In this document: positions 45,541 to 54,305 of the stretch, piece after piece
Layout of the letters: each line of letters begins with the position of its first letter
Numbering within the stretch: the stretch's first letter is position 1
From: Pseudomonas jinjuensis
GTDB taxonomy: Bacteria > Pseudomonadota > Gammaproteobacteria > Pseudomonadales > Pseudomonadaceae
Assembly (NCBI RefSeq): GCF_900103845.1
Contig: NZ_FNIJ01000003.1
Span: 248,001-312,000, forward strand
Length of the DNA: 64,000 nt
Direction of reading: 5' to 3'
Program-made: the position numbers and the translations under genes
Notes under the pieces: model-generated
What the model was told of the DNA's origin: nothing
Databases searched by the model: none
What the model saw: only the letters and a program-made list of their open reading frames with translations

Positions 45541-46887
45541 TTACTCCCAGGAAGCGGCTTTTTGTACGGATTCGGTGGAGGCTTCGCGCTGCGAAGCGTC
45601 CTGGTATTCGACGTATTTGCGCTGGGTGGCGATGTGGCCGGCCACGTGCTTGGCGTCGTGCCACACGCCCCAGATGAACGAGGACCCGCGGCGCGACAGC
45701 CACGGCAGGCCGACGAAGTACACGCCCGGCTCGCGGGACACGCCGCGCTGGTGCTTCGGCTTGCCCTTGTCGTCGAAGGCGTCCACCTGCAGCCAGTTGA
45801 AGTCCACGGCATAGCCGGTGGCCCAGATGATCGAGGTGATGCCTGCTTCGGCGAGGTCCAGTTCGAGGATCGGCTGGCGGATGCACTCGGCGTCCGGGTA
45901 GACCTTGCGGGCCTCCGGCTCTTCCGGCAGGTCCAGGCCGTTGCGCTCGATGTAGGCGTCGGCGGCGTCGAGCAGGGCAAGGTAGTTCTCGTCGCCCAGC
46001 TTGAGGTTCTTCAGCAGGTCGTCCTGGAAGCTCACCTTGCCGCCTTCGAAGGTTTTCGTCAGGCCGACCAGGGTGATGCCCTCGTTGGCCAGGCGGCGGA
46101 AGTCGATGGTCTCGCCGCCACGGGCGCCGCTCACGGCGATGGTCACGTGCTCGCGGCCCGGCTGCACTTCCTCGGCGTCCCACAGGCCGAGCACGCCCAG
46201 CCACCAGACGAAGTCGCGGTTGCGATAGGAGCGCGGCGGACGGTCGTGGGCGCCTACCGAGAGGAACACCTGCTTGCCGGCGCGGTTCAGCTCGTCGGCG
46301 ATCTGCACGCCGGAGGAACCGGCGCCAACCACCAGCACGGCGCCTTCGGGCAGCTGCTGCGGGTTGTAGTACTGGGCCGAGTGGATCTGCTGGATGCGTT
46401 CATCCTTCGGCGCGATGGCCGGGATCACCGGGCGCTGGAACGGGCCGGTAGCGGAGACGATGCGCAGGGCCTGGAGGGTGCCTTCGGAGGTCTCCACGGT
46501 GAAGCCGGGGCGGCCCTCGTTGCGGGTCACCTTCTTCACTTCCACGCCGGTGCGGATCGGCGCGTTGAACTGCTTGGCGTAGGCGACGAAGTAGTCCGCC
46601 ACCTGGTCCTTGGCCGGGAAGTCGTCGGGGCCGACCGCGAATTCCATGTTCGGGAAGCGGTCGTGCCAGGCCGGACCGTTGGCCACCAGCGAATCCCAGC
46701 GGCCGGTGCGCCAGGCTTCGGCGATGCGGCTCTTCTCCAGCACCAGGTGCGGTACGCCCAGCGCGGTCAGGTGCTCGCTCATGGCCACGCCGGCCTGTCC
46801 GGCGCCAACGACAAGGGTGTCTGTTTCAATGCCTTCGAGCGCCTTGCCGGCTGGCTTGTGAAAGGCGGTCTGGTTCAGGTCGGCCAT
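45541..46887 (-). CDS. Flavin-containing monooxygenase (CzcO-like)
   Basis: 448 residues. FAD Rossmann site T-L-V-V-G-A-G-Q-A-G-V-A at about 24-35, the second nucleotide (NADPH) site V-L-V-V-G-A-G-S-S-G-V-Q near residue 190, and an A-T-G-Y motif (I-I-W-A-T-G-Y) near residue 367 as in class B monooxygenases. The family oxygenates N or S of small molecules. It is the first gene of a four-gene - strand set (monooxygenase, RidA, DUF1028, ArgE-like). Substrate unknown; an N-acyl amino compound that is N-oxidised, broken to an imine and deacylated would explain the set. Confidence 0.85.
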   Translation of the reverse strand: MADLNQTAFHKPAGKALEGIETDTLVVGAGQAGVAMSEHLTALGVPHLVLEKSRIAEAWRTGRWDSLVANGPAWHDRFPNMEFAVGPDDFPAKDQVADYFVAYAKQFNAPIRTGVEVKKVTRNEGRPGFTVETSEGTLQALRIVSATGPFQRPVIPAIAPKDERIQQIHSAQYYNPQQLPEGAVLVVGAGSSGVQIADELNRAGKQVFLSVGAHDRPPRSYRNRDFVWWLGVLGLWDAEEVQPGREHVTIAVSGARGGETIDFRRLANEGITLVGLTKTFEGGKVSFQDDLLKNLKLGDENYLALLDAADAYIERNGLDLPEEPEARKVYPDAECIRQPILELDLAEAGITSIIWATGYAVDFNWLQVDAFDDKGKPKHQRGVSREPGVYFVGLPWLSRRGSSFIWGVWHDAKHVAGHIATQRKYVEYQDASQREASTESVQKAASWE

Positions 46888-47224
46888 GGGTGCCTCCTCG
46901 GGGTCTGGTCTTTGTTGTTCTGCAGTAGCGGCTAGCGCCTGGGGTTGGCCGCATTCTGTTCAGAGCCCGGGAATAGCGAAATTATGATTTTTGTAGTCGC
47001 TGGCTAGGGAAAAGCTGCCCGCCCGCAAAGCCCGCGGCCCGCGGGGTTCAGAGGCGGGGGTATAGGATTTTTGCAGGCAGGGAAGACAAATTGGATAGGG
47101 TGGTGCGGAGACAGGTATCGATGGGTATCGCTCCGCTCAACACCATCCTACGGGTGCGGTTCTTCGTAGGTTGGTGTTGAGCGAAGCGATACCCAACAGG
47201 GACGTGGGAGCGTCCCGAGAGGCG
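46888..47224. repeat. Gap with 33-bp-stem inverted repeat
   Basis: 47120-47152 (GATGGGTATCGCTCCGCTCA...) pairs with 47165-47197, with three mismatches in 33 and a 12-base loop, giving a very long hairpin. The same words occur in the 44319-44397 element. The 46888-47110 part should hold the promoter of the monooxygenase set; no operator was recognised. The hairpin lies downstream of the zinc-ribbon gene stop. Confidence 0.8.
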
Positions 47225-47494
47225 TTATTCCTTCGGCTTCTTCAGCTTCGGATTGGGGAAGAACTGCACCCCCTGCACCTTCGGATCGGCCGGTTTCTTC
47301 AGGGCGCTGACGTTGACCCGCGTGGTCAGCTCTTTGGGCACCGACTGGCCCTGGGCGTTGAGGGTGTCGGTGTAGCCGCAGGCCACGCACTCGCGGTGCG
47401 GCACGCCGTCCTCTTCCCACATCTGGATCTTGTCCGGCTCGCTGCATGCCGGGCAGACCGCGCCGGCGATGAAGCGTTTCTTGGTCACGCTCAT
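47225..47494 (-). CDS. yheV: YheV-family putative zinc-ribbon protein
   Basis: 89 residues. Two Cys pairs form a zinc ribbon: C-P-A-C-S (about 14-17) and C-V-A-C-G (about 36-39), with the G-Y-T-D-T-L after the second. This is the DUF2387/YheV pattern. The C-terminus is basic and Pro-rich. Function unknown. The ATG overlaps the prlC stop by 4 bp, a conserved coupling (prlC-yheV order also in enterics and in PAO1 PA0067-PA0068). Confidence 0.88.
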   Translation of the reverse strand: MSVTKKRFIAGAVCPACSEPDKIQMWEEDGVPHRECVACGYTDTLNAQGQSVPKELTTRVNVSALKKPADPKVQGVQFFPNPKLKKPKE

Positions 47495-49536
47495 GCCGCT
47501 TCTCCTACCAGGCCGGAATGGCGCAGCAGGGCGTCGATGGAGGGCTCGCGGCCGCGGAAGGCGACGAACAGTTCCATCGGCTCCTGCGAGCCACCGCGGG
47601 CCAGGATCGCGTCGCGGAAGGCCTTGCCGGTGGCCGGATTGAGCACGCCCTCTTCCTCGAAGCGCGAGAAGGCATCGGCGGACAGCACTTCGGCCCACTT
47701 GTAGCTGTAGTAACCAGCCGCATAACCGCCGGCGAAGATGTGCGCGAAGCTGTTGGCGAAGCGGTTGTACGCCGGCGGGCGCATCACCGCGACTTCGTCG
47801 CGGATCGCTTCCAGCACGTCGAGCACGCTGCGGCCGTCGCCGTGGGTGGCGTGCAGTTCGAAGTCGAACAGCGAGAACTCCAGCTGGCGGACCATCATCA
47901 GGCCGGACTGGAAGTTCTTCGCCGCCAGCATCTTCTCGAGGATGTCCTGCGGCAGCGGCGCGCCGGTCTCGTAGTGGCCGGAGATCAGCGCCAGGCCGTC
48001 CGGCTCCCAGCACCAGTTCTCCATGAACTGGCTGGGCAGCTCCACCGCGTCCCAGGCCACGCCGTTGATACCGGAAGCGCCGGCCTGCTCGACGCGGGTC
48101 AGCAGGTGGTGCAGGCCGTGGCCGAACTCGTGGAACAGGGTGGTGACTTCGTCATGGGTCAGCAGCGCCGGCTTGCCGCCGACCGCCGGGGTGAAGTTGC
48201 ACACCAGGTAGGCGACCGGCGCCTGCAGGCTGCCGGCGGCGGTGCGGCGACGGTCGCGGACGCCGTCCATCCAGGCGCCGCCGCGCTTGTTGGCGCGGGC
48301 GTAGAGGTCGAAGTAGAAGCGGCCGACGTGCTGGCCGTTCTCCTGGATCTCGAACAGGCGCACGTCCGGATGCCAGGCTTCGAAGTCGTTCAGTTCGCGG
48401 ATCTGGATGCCGTAGAGCTTCTGCACGATGGCGAACAGGCCGCTGAGCACCTTGTCCACCGGGAAGTAGGCGCGCAGGGCTTCCTGGGAAACGCTGTAGC
48501 GCGCCTCGCGCAGCTTCTCGCCGTAGAAGCCGGAGTCCCAGCTCTGCAGGTCCGCGCAGCCCTGCTCGGCGGCGTAGGCCCTGAGGTGGTCGAGGTCCTG
48601 CTGGGCGAAGGGCTTGCTGCGCACGGCGAGGTCGCGGAGGAAGTGCAGGACCTGCTCCGGCGTCTCGGCCATCTTGGTCGCCAGCGACAGTTCGGCGAAG
48701 TTGCCGAAGCCCAGCAGTTTCGCCAGTTCCTGGCGCAGGTCGAGGATTTCCTGCATCACCGGGCCGTTGTCGTTCTGCCCGGCGTTCGGGCCCTGGTCGG
48801 AGGCGCGGGTGCAGTAGGCGGCGTAGACCTCTTCGCGCAGGGCGCGGTCCTCGGCGTAGGTCATCACCGCGAAGTAGCTGGGGAATTCCAGGGTGATCAG
48901 CCAGCCTTCCAGGCCCTTGGCCTCGGCGGCGTGGCGCATCTGCGCCTTGGCCGAATCGGTGAGGCCGGCCAGCACGGCTTCGTCGGTGACGTGCCGGGTC
49001 CAGGCCTGGGTGGCGTCGAGCAACTGGTTGGAGAAGCGGCTGCCCAGCTCGGACAGGCGCGCCTGGATTTCCGCGTAGCGCTTCTGCTGCTCCGGCGGCA
49101 GGTCGATGCCGGACAGGCGGAAGTCGCGCAGGGCGTGTTCGAGGATGGTCTTCTGCGCCACTTCGAAGTTCGCCGCCGCCGGGCTGGTCGACAGGGATTC
49201 GTAGGCCTTGAACAGCTCGCGGTTCTGCCCCAGCTCGGTCCAGTAGGCCGACAGCAGCGGCAGGCAGCTTTCATAGGCTTCGCGCAGTTCGGCGCTGTTG
49301 CACACCGCGTTGAGGTGGCTCACCGGGCTCCAGGCCGCGCCGAGGCGGTCGTGCAGCTCGTCCATCGCCAGCACCAGGCCGTCCCAGCTCGGCGTTCCGT
49401 TCTGTTCGGCGAGGATGCGCGCGATGGCGGCGCGGTTGTCGGCGAGAATCTGCTCGATGGCCGGCTTCACATGTTCCGGACGAATGGCGGAGAACGGCGG
49501 CAGGTCGTAGGACTGCAGAAGGGGATTCGCGCTCAC
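47491..49536 (-). CDS. prlC: Oligopeptidase A (M3 family)
   Basis: 681 residues from a GTG start at 49536 (V-S-A-N-P-L-L-Q-S-Y-D-L-P-P-F), the family's usual N-terminus; the frame extends upstream without support. It is a zinc metallopeptidase with H469-E-F-G-H473 and downstream Glu in V-E-L-P-S-Q-F-M-E-N-W. It degrades peptides and signal peptides in the cytoplasm. The length matches family members. It is divergent from the gamma-carbonic anhydrase gene. Confidence 0.95.
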   Translation of the reverse strand: MSANPLLQSYDLPPFSAIRPEHVKPAIEQILADNRAAIARILAEQNGTPSWDGLVLAMDELHDRLGAAWSPVSHLNAVCNSAELREAYESCLPLLSAYWTELGQNRELFKAYESLSTSPAAANFEVAQKTILEHALRDFRLSGIDLPPEQQKRYAEIQARLSELGSRFSNQLLDATQAWTRHVTDEAVLAGLTDSAKAQMRHAAEAKGLEGWLITLEFPSYFAVMTYAEDRALREEVYAAYCTRASDQGPNAGQNDNGPVMQEILDLRQELAKLLGFGNFAELSLATKMAETPEQVLHFLRDLAVRSKPFAQQDLDHLRAYAAEQGCADLQSWDSGFYGEKLREARYSVSQEALRAYFPVDKVLSGLFAIVQKLYGIQIRELNDFEAWHPDVRLFEIQENGQHVGRFYFDLYARANKRGGAWMDGVRDRRRTAAGSLQAPVAYLVCNFTPAVGGKPALLTHDEVTTLFHEFGHGLHHLLTRVEQAGASGINGVAWDAVELPSQFMENWCWEPDGLALISGHYETGAPLPQDILEKMLAAKNFQSGLMMVRQLEFSLFDFELHATHGDGRSVLDVLEAIRDEVAVMRPPAYNRFANSFAHIFAGGYAAGYYSYKWAEVLSADAFSRFEEEGVLNPATGKAFRDAILARGGSQEPMELFVAFRGREPSIDALLRHSGLVGEAA

Positions 49537-49614
49537 GGGGGCAACCTTGGCTGAAGAAACGTTCGCCCATCTTAAATACAATCCCCCCCGAGTGCAGCCT
49601 GAGGAAAATCAATC

Positions 49615-50157
49615 GTGACCATTCGTACTTTTCGGGGGAAAGCTCCGAAACTCGGTGAGAAAGTGTTCGTCGACCCCAGCGCCGTGCTGATCGGCGACAT
49701 CGAGATCGGCGCCGACAGCTCGGTCTGGCCGCTGGTCACCATCCGCGGCGACATGCACCGCATCCGCATCGGCGCGCGCACCAGCATCCAGGACGGCAGC
49801 GTGCTGCACATCACCCACGCCGGCCCGTACAACCCGGACGGTTTCCCACTGACCATCGGCGACGAGGTGACGGTCGGGCACAAGGTGCTGCTGCACGGCT
49901 GCACGGTGGGCAACCGCATCCTCGTGGGCATGGGCTGCATCGTCATGGACGGCGCGGTGATCGAGGACGAGGTGATAGTCGGCGCCGGCAGCCTGGTGCC
50001 GCCGGGCAAGGTGCTGGAGAGCGGCTTCCTCTACGTCGGCAGCCCGGTGAAACAGGTCCGCCCGCTGACCGACAAGGAACGCAGCTTCTTCAGCTACACG
50101 GCGGGGAACTACGTGAAGCTGAAGGACCAGCACATCGCCGAGGGCTACGCGGAGTAG
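49615..50157 (+). CDS. Gamma-class carbonic anhydrase family protein
   Basis: 180 residues from a GTG start at 49615 with GAGGAAAA upstream. Left-handed beta-helix of hexapeptide repeats (I-G-D-I-E-I-G-A-D-S-S-V-W, V-I-E-D-E-V-I-V-G-A-G). The zinc ligands of the family are visible: His in V-L-H-I-T-H and the two in V-G-H-K-V-L-L-H. YrdA/CaiE-like proteins of this type bind zinc and some have carbonic anhydrase activity. Corresponds in context to PAO1 PA0066. Confidence 0.9.
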   Translation: MTIRTFRGKAPKLGEKVFVDPSAVLIGDIEIGADSSVWPLVTIRGDMHRIRIGARTSIQDGSVLHITHAGPYNPDGFPLTIGDEVTVGHKVLLHGCTVGNRILVGMGCIVMDGAVIEDEVIVGAGSLVPPGKVLESGFLYVGSPVKQVRPLTDKERSFFSYTAGNYVKLKDQHIAEGYAE

Positions 50158-50162
50158 ACCCG

Positions 50163-50191
50163 GGACCGCGCAGCCGGTGGCTGCGCGGTCC
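50163..50191. terminator. GC-rich hairpin between convergent genes
   Basis: GGACCGCGCAGCC GGT GGCTGCGCGGTCC is a perfect 13-bp stem between the gamma-carbonic anhydrase and esterase stops. It has no T-tract, so terminator function is probable but not certain. Confidence 0.55.
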
Positions 50192-50203
50192 GGGCGCCGG
50201 GGA

Positions 50204-51571
50204 TCATTGCGACCAGGTCTGCCGCGCGCTCACCGGGTTGATCCGCGAACTGATCCGCCGCCGCACCAGCGCGGTGGGCATGGACCAGGGCGTCAGCAGC
50301 AGCCGCGCCGCCGAGGCGGCCTTCGGCGAGGCCAGCCGCAGCAGGAGATCGCGCCAGCCGACGGTGGCCCGCCAGACGGTCAGCGAGGTGGTCGCCAGTT
50401 CGCCGGCCGCATGCCGCAGCGCGCCGTTGCCAGCCGCCTCGTCGGCGATCTCGATGGTCCGGTCGGCCGCCGCCTCCCCGGCGAACGCCGAGGCCAGCGC
50501 CTCGCCGATGCGCTGCAGGGCATCGCGGGCGCCGCCCAGCACCGAGTCGAAATTGAGGAAGCCGTGGAACTGCCCCGCATAGTGCAGCAACTCCACCGGC
50601 ACGCCCGCCGCGCGCAGGCGGACGGCGTACTCGAGCCCCTGGTCGCGGATCGGGTCGAAGCCCGCCGTCAGCACCAGCGCCGGCGGCAGGCCGCCCAGGT
50701 CCGCGGCACGCAGCGGGGAGTAGCGCGGGTCGGCGAGGTCGAGGGTGTCCGTCGACTCGCTGAGCAGGGTTTCGATGATGCCGATGGCTTCGGCACCCAG
50801 GAAATAACCGCCATCCACGTTTTCCGCGTAGGACGGCAGGGACTTGGCATCCGCCAGCTCGGTGGCGGGATAGACCAGCACCTGCATCTTCAGCGCGGTG
50901 CCGCCACGGCGCCGGTATTCCTGCGCCACCGACGCCGACAGGTTGCCGCCCGCGGAATCGCCGCCGACCGCCAGGCGCGTGGTGTCGATGCCCAGTTCGC
51001 CACCGTGCTCCTCCAGCCACAGCAGCGTGGCGAGGACGTCGTCATGGCTCGCCGAGATGAGGTGCTCCGGTGCCCGCCGGTATTGCAGCGCGACCACGAT
51101 GCAGCCGGCCTGCAGGGCGATGTTGCGGCAGATCGAGTCGGCGGTATCGAGTTCGCCGATGACGAAGCCGCCGCCGAAGCTCCAGAGGAAAGCCGGCAGC
51201 GGCTCGATGGAGCCTAGCGGCGTCGCGCAGGTCACGTCGACCGGGATGAACACGCGCAGGGCGATCTTTCCACCCGGGCCATCGATCTCGCGTTCGAGAA
51301 TGGTCGGCACGGTCGGCTTGCGCCCCAGCGCCATCGCGGCGGCGCGGAAGCCCTGGCGCAGGGCCTGCAGTTGCCGGGAGGAAACGCTGACGCCGGAAGG
51401 ACGCGGCGGCAGATTGAGGATACGCAGGAAGGCACGCGCCTCGCGATCGGGCTGCGTCGCACGCAGCTGCATGGGCAGGCCGGCAGGGTTGCGCAGGGGT
51501 TCGATCGGAGCGACCGCTGCGGGGGCCGGGTGTTCGTTCTGGTTGGATTTGTGGACTTTCTTATTATTCAT
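50204..51571 (-). CDS. Alpha/beta hydrolase, hormone-sensitive-lipase-like esterase
   Basis: 455 residues. Catalytic Ser near 206 in G-G-D-S-A-G-G-N; Asp in A-G-F-D-P-I-R-D; His in A-G-Q-F-H-G-F. The oxyanion motif of this family is normally H-G-G-G; here it is S-F-G-G-G-F (about 131), with His replaced by Phe. A ~90-residue C-terminal extension beyond the hydrolase core is basic and helical. There is an N-terminal ~35-residue polar region and no clear signal peptide. It is inserted between the PA0066- and PA0065-like genes, next to a truncated outer-membrane protein, so it belongs to an accessory block. Substrate unknown. Confidence 0.85.
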   Translation of the reverse strand: MNNKKVHKSNQNEHPAPAAVAPIEPLRNPAGLPMQLRATQPDREARAFLRILNLPPRPSGVSVSSRQLQALRQGFRAAAMALGRKPTVPTILEREIDGPGGKIALRVFIPVDVTCATPLGSIEPLPAFLWSFGGGFVIGELDTADSICRNIALQAGCIVVALQYRRAPEHLISASHDDVLATLLWLEEHGGELGIDTTRLAVGGDSAGGNLSASVAQEYRRRGGTALKMQVLVYPATELADAKSLPSYAENVDGGYFLGAEAIGIIETLLSESTDTLDLADPRYSPLRAADLGGLPPALVLTAGFDPIRDQGLEYAVRLRAAGVPVELLHYAGQFHGFLNFDSVLGGARDALQRIGEALASAFAGEAAADRTIEIADEAAGNGALRHAAGELATTSLTVWRATVGWRDLLLRLASPKAASAARLLLTPWSMPTALVRRRISSRINPVSARQTWSQ

Positions 51572-51805
51572 TATGGCTATGTCCTTGATTTAAGAGCAGA
51601 AATCACTTTCGAACTGAACAACCAACTTGCCTGTGGCGTGTGGGCTTCCCTGACCTCCCCGGGCATCGATGCCCTGTTTTTCCTTGAGCGGCAGCGTGCA
51701 GATGAAGTCGGCACGATAGTGCCAATAGCTGCGAAGCCAATCTGCGCCTGAAGATTAGAAAGCGCTACCTAAAAATCGGTTCTTTGCGGATTACCGGGAG
51801 AAAAT

Positions 51806-51870
51806 CCGTAGGGTGGGTGCAACCCGCTATTTCAGGGCTAGGACCCTGGCGGGTTGCACCCGCCCTACGG
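51806..51870. repeat. GTAGGGTGG-family palindrome
   Basis: CCGTAGGGTGGGTGCAACCC (51806 on) pairs with GGGTTGCACCCGCCCTACGG (51851-51870). Same family as the elements at 31095 and 43002. It lies in the 558-bp gap before the Fic gene; the rest of that gap has the porin remnant below and no other gene. Confidence 0.8.
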
Positions 51871-51915
51871 TTTGGGCAAAAAAAATCGGCCTCAGCCGAC
51901 GAAGGACATAGCCGC

Positions 51916-52020
51916 TCAGAAATCCCACTTCGCCGTCAGCGACAGGCTGCACGGTTCGTCGTAAAGAACTCGCTCTGCCAGTTCAAGGTTTCCACGATCC
52001 TGCGCAGTCTGGAAACGTCC
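51916..52020 (-). pseudogene. C-terminal remnant of an outer-membrane porin
   Basis: On the - strand, after a TAA at 52023-52021, 34 codons read F-Q-T-A-Q-D-R-G-N-L-E-L-A-E-R and end C-S-L-S-L-T-A-K-W-D-F stop. The alternating pattern ending in W-D-F is a typical last strand of an outer-membrane beta-barrel (DUF1302-like). The rest of the gene is missing, cut exactly where the A+T-richer Fic region begins. It lies 344 bp upstream of the esterase gene on the same strand, so the two may once have formed an operon. Confidence 0.55.
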
Positions 52021-52129
52021 TTACGCATACTTGTTCCTCGTGAAATAATTATTCGTTGGAAGCGTCTTTACTGCCGCGTAGGCAGCAAGGCCGTATCTGG
52101 CCCAAATCGAGGCCATGAAAGGAGTCCAC

Positions 52130-53224
52130 ATGCCATCCTCTTTACAGCCATTGCCAGTTGCAGCCGATCTGGAATCCCGCTCGGTCCTGAAAAAACTGGC
52201 ACGTGCCCACCAAGCTTTGGCGGAGCTGAAAGGGGTGGTGGATAGCATGCCGAACCAGCACATCCTCATTGACACTCTGGCACTACAAGAAGCCAAGGAC
52301 AGTTCGGCCATCGAAAACATCATCACGACCCATGATGATCTTTACCGGAGCGATAGCGTTGCGCGGCAATTCGTTAGCGTGGCTGCCAAGGAAGTGCACA
52401 ACTATGCAACGGCACTGAAGAATGGCTTCTCTCAGGTCAAGCGAACAGGACTGCTGACGACGCGCGATATCCTGTCGATCCAGTCCTGCATAGAAGAGAA
52501 CGACGCGGGATTCCGCAAGCTGCCAGGAACGTCCCTGAAGAGCCAGCGGACCGGGGAGGTGGTCTATACACCGCCCCAGCACCCGGATGAGATCATTGCG
52601 CTGATGGGGAACCTCGAACGTTTCATCAATGATGATTCCATGGGCGATCTGGACCCCCTGACCCGGATGGCGATCATCCATCATCAGTTCGAAAGCATTC
52701 ACCCCTTTTACGATGGCAATGGACGAACCGGCCGGATAATCAATGTGCTTTATCTGGTTCAGCAGCAATTGCTGGGCAGTCCTGTGCTTTATCTGTCCCG
52801 CTACATCAATCAGCGCAAGACGGACTACTACCGGTTGCTGCAGGCAGTTCGCGATACGCAGGAGTGGGAGGATTGGCTGATATTCATGCTCGACGCGGTT
52901 GAAGAGACCGCTCAGCAGACTACGCGTCTGATTTACTCGATCAAGGATCTGATGCAACGACACAAGGAGAAGCTCCGCAGTGAGCTGCCCAAGGTGTACA
53001 GCCAGGATCTGGTCAACAACATGTTTCGCCATCCCTACACCAAGATAGAGTTCGTCCAGAACGAGCTGCGAATCAGTCGCCAAACGGCTTCACGCTATCT
53101 GGATGAAGTGGTTGGCATCGGGCTGCTCAGCAAGCACCGCATCGGTAAGGAAAATTTCTATTTGAACGATGCGCTGTTCGATTTGCTGCTCAATGCAACG
53201 CAGATCGACGTGTCGAGACAGTAG
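52130..53224 (+). CDS. Fic-domain protein (AMP-transferase type) with N-terminal inhibitory motif
   Basis: 364 residues from ATG 52130, which has AAAGGAG five bases upstream. Fic enzymes attach AMP (or similar) to target proteins. N-terminal Fic_N region with the inhibition motif S58-S-A-I-E62-N63, the S/T-x-x-x-E-G/N form that blocks ATP binding from within the same chain (class II). The Fic core has an intact H191-P-F-Y-D-G-N-G-R-T-G-R loop. C-terminal winged helix (about 295-355: R-I-S-R-Q-T-A-S-R-Y-L) suggests DNA binding and self-regulation. GC content is lower than flanking genes; it appears inserted. No separate antitoxin gene, as expected for class II. Confidence 0.9.
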   Translation: MPSSLQPLPVAADLESRSVLKKLARAHQALAELKGVVDSMPNQHILIDTLALQEAKDSSAIENIITTHDDLYRSDSVARQFVSVAAKEVHNYATALKNGFSQVKRTGLLTTRDILSIQSCIEENDAGFRKLPGTSLKSQRTGEVVYTPPQHPDEIIALMGNLERFINDDSMGDLDPLTRMAIIHHQFESIHPFYDGNGRTGRIINVLYLVQQQLLGSPVLYLSRYINQRKTDYYRLLQAVRDTQEWEDWLIFMLDAVEETAQQTTRLIYSIKDLMQRHKEKLRSELPKVYSQDLVNNMFRHPYTKIEFVQNELRISRQTASRYLDEVVGIGLLSKHRIGKENFYLNDALFDLLLNATQIDVSRQ

Positions 53225-53227
53225 CCA

Positions 53228-53282
53228 TTTCCTTAACACGTCCGAGCGACGTGTTAAGGAAAACGCGGTTTCCTTAACACGT
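53228..53282. repeat. Triple 14-bp repeat after the Fic gene
   Basis: TTTCCTTAACACGT at 53228-53241, its exact inverse ACGTGTTAAGGAAA at 53249-53262, and TTTCCTTAACACGT again at 53269-53282, spaced by 7 and 6 bases. It starts three bases after the Fic stop codon. It could be a binding site for the Fic protein's winged helix, a hairpin terminator (no T-tract), or an integration scar. Confidence 0.85.
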
Positions 53283-53449
53283 TCCTGCCTTGTGTACAGA
53301 TTTCGGGGCTTTCCGGACATGAGCCGCGCCATCACTTCCAGCGCTGAAAACCAGGAAAAGGCTCAAGATCAGAGGAGTCCTTGAAACCGCCCCGCTCGAG
53401 CACCTCGTTGTATCCTTGTCCTCCTATTTCCCGCTCCGACGCTCCCCCC

Positions 53450-54103
53450 ATGCACTACCAGAACATCCTCTTCGACCTCGACGGCACCCTTACCGACCCG
53501 CGCGAGGGCATCACCCGCTCGATCCAGTACGCGCTCGGCCAGCTCGGCATCGACGAGCCGGACCTGGCGCAGCTGGAGCATTTCATCGGCCCGCCGCTGC
53601 TGCAGTGCTTCATGGCCACCTACGGCTTCGACGAGGCGCGCGCCTGGGAGGCGGTGAATCACTACCGGGTGCGTTTCAAGGACACCGGGCTGTACGAGAA
53701 CCGCCTGTTCGACGGCATTCCCGAGCTGCTGGCGCTGCTCGCCGGCCAGGGCCGCACGCTGTACATGGCGACCAGCAAGCCGCGGGTGTACGCCGTGGAG
53801 ATCGCCCGCCACTTCGGCTTCGACGGGCACTTCAAGGTGATCTACGGCAGCGAGCTGGACGGCACCCGCACCGACAAGGTCGAGCTGATCCGCCACCTGC
53901 TCGCCGAGGAAGCGCTGGATCCGGCAGAGACACTGATGATCGGCGACCGCAAGCACGACCTGATCGGCGCGCACCGCAACGGCCTGCGCGCGGCCGGCGT
54001 CGGCTACGGCTTCGGCAGCCGCGAGGAGCTGCTGGCGGAAGCCCCCGCGCACTACTTCGCCAGCCTCGACGAACTGCGCCAGGCGTTCCTCGACTACCGT
54101 TGA
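53450..54103 (+). CDS. HAD-family phosphatase (Gph-like)
   Basis: 217 residues from ATG 53450. HAD motif I F-D-L-D-G-T (Asp9 nucleophile, Asp11 acid/base), motif II A-T-S-K-P, motif III Lys in R-T-D-K-V and motif IV I-G-D-R-K-H-D. The alpha-helical cap between motifs I and II is of the phosphoglycolate phosphatase type. A cytoplasmic phosphatase of small phosphate esters; exact substrate unknown. Corresponds in context to PAO1 PA0065. Confidence 0.9.
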   Translation: MHYQNILFDLDGTLTDPREGITRSIQYALGQLGIDEPDLAQLEHFIGPPLLQCFMATYGFDEARAWEAVNHYRVRFKDTGLYENRLFDGIPELLALLAGQGRTLYMATSKPRVYAVEIARHFGFDGHFKVIYGSELDGTRTDKVELIRHLLAEEALDPAETLMIGDRKHDLIGAHRNGLRAAGVGYGFGSREELLAEAPAHYFASLDELRQAFLDYR

Positions 54104-54305
54104 TCGGCGGACGGACGGCAGCCGGCGAATCCCGCCAGGCTGCCGAATCGCTCTGGAACGGCCACTCCAGCCGATCGCGATGACCTGACGGTCAGGATCG
54201 GTCCGCAAACCCTCCCTCCAGTTCCCCGGCGCACCGCCGATGCCCTCCAGCCACCTGTCACAAGACCGGAGAGCCTCCCCGGCGGTTCTGGTACTGGAGT
54301 ACGAC

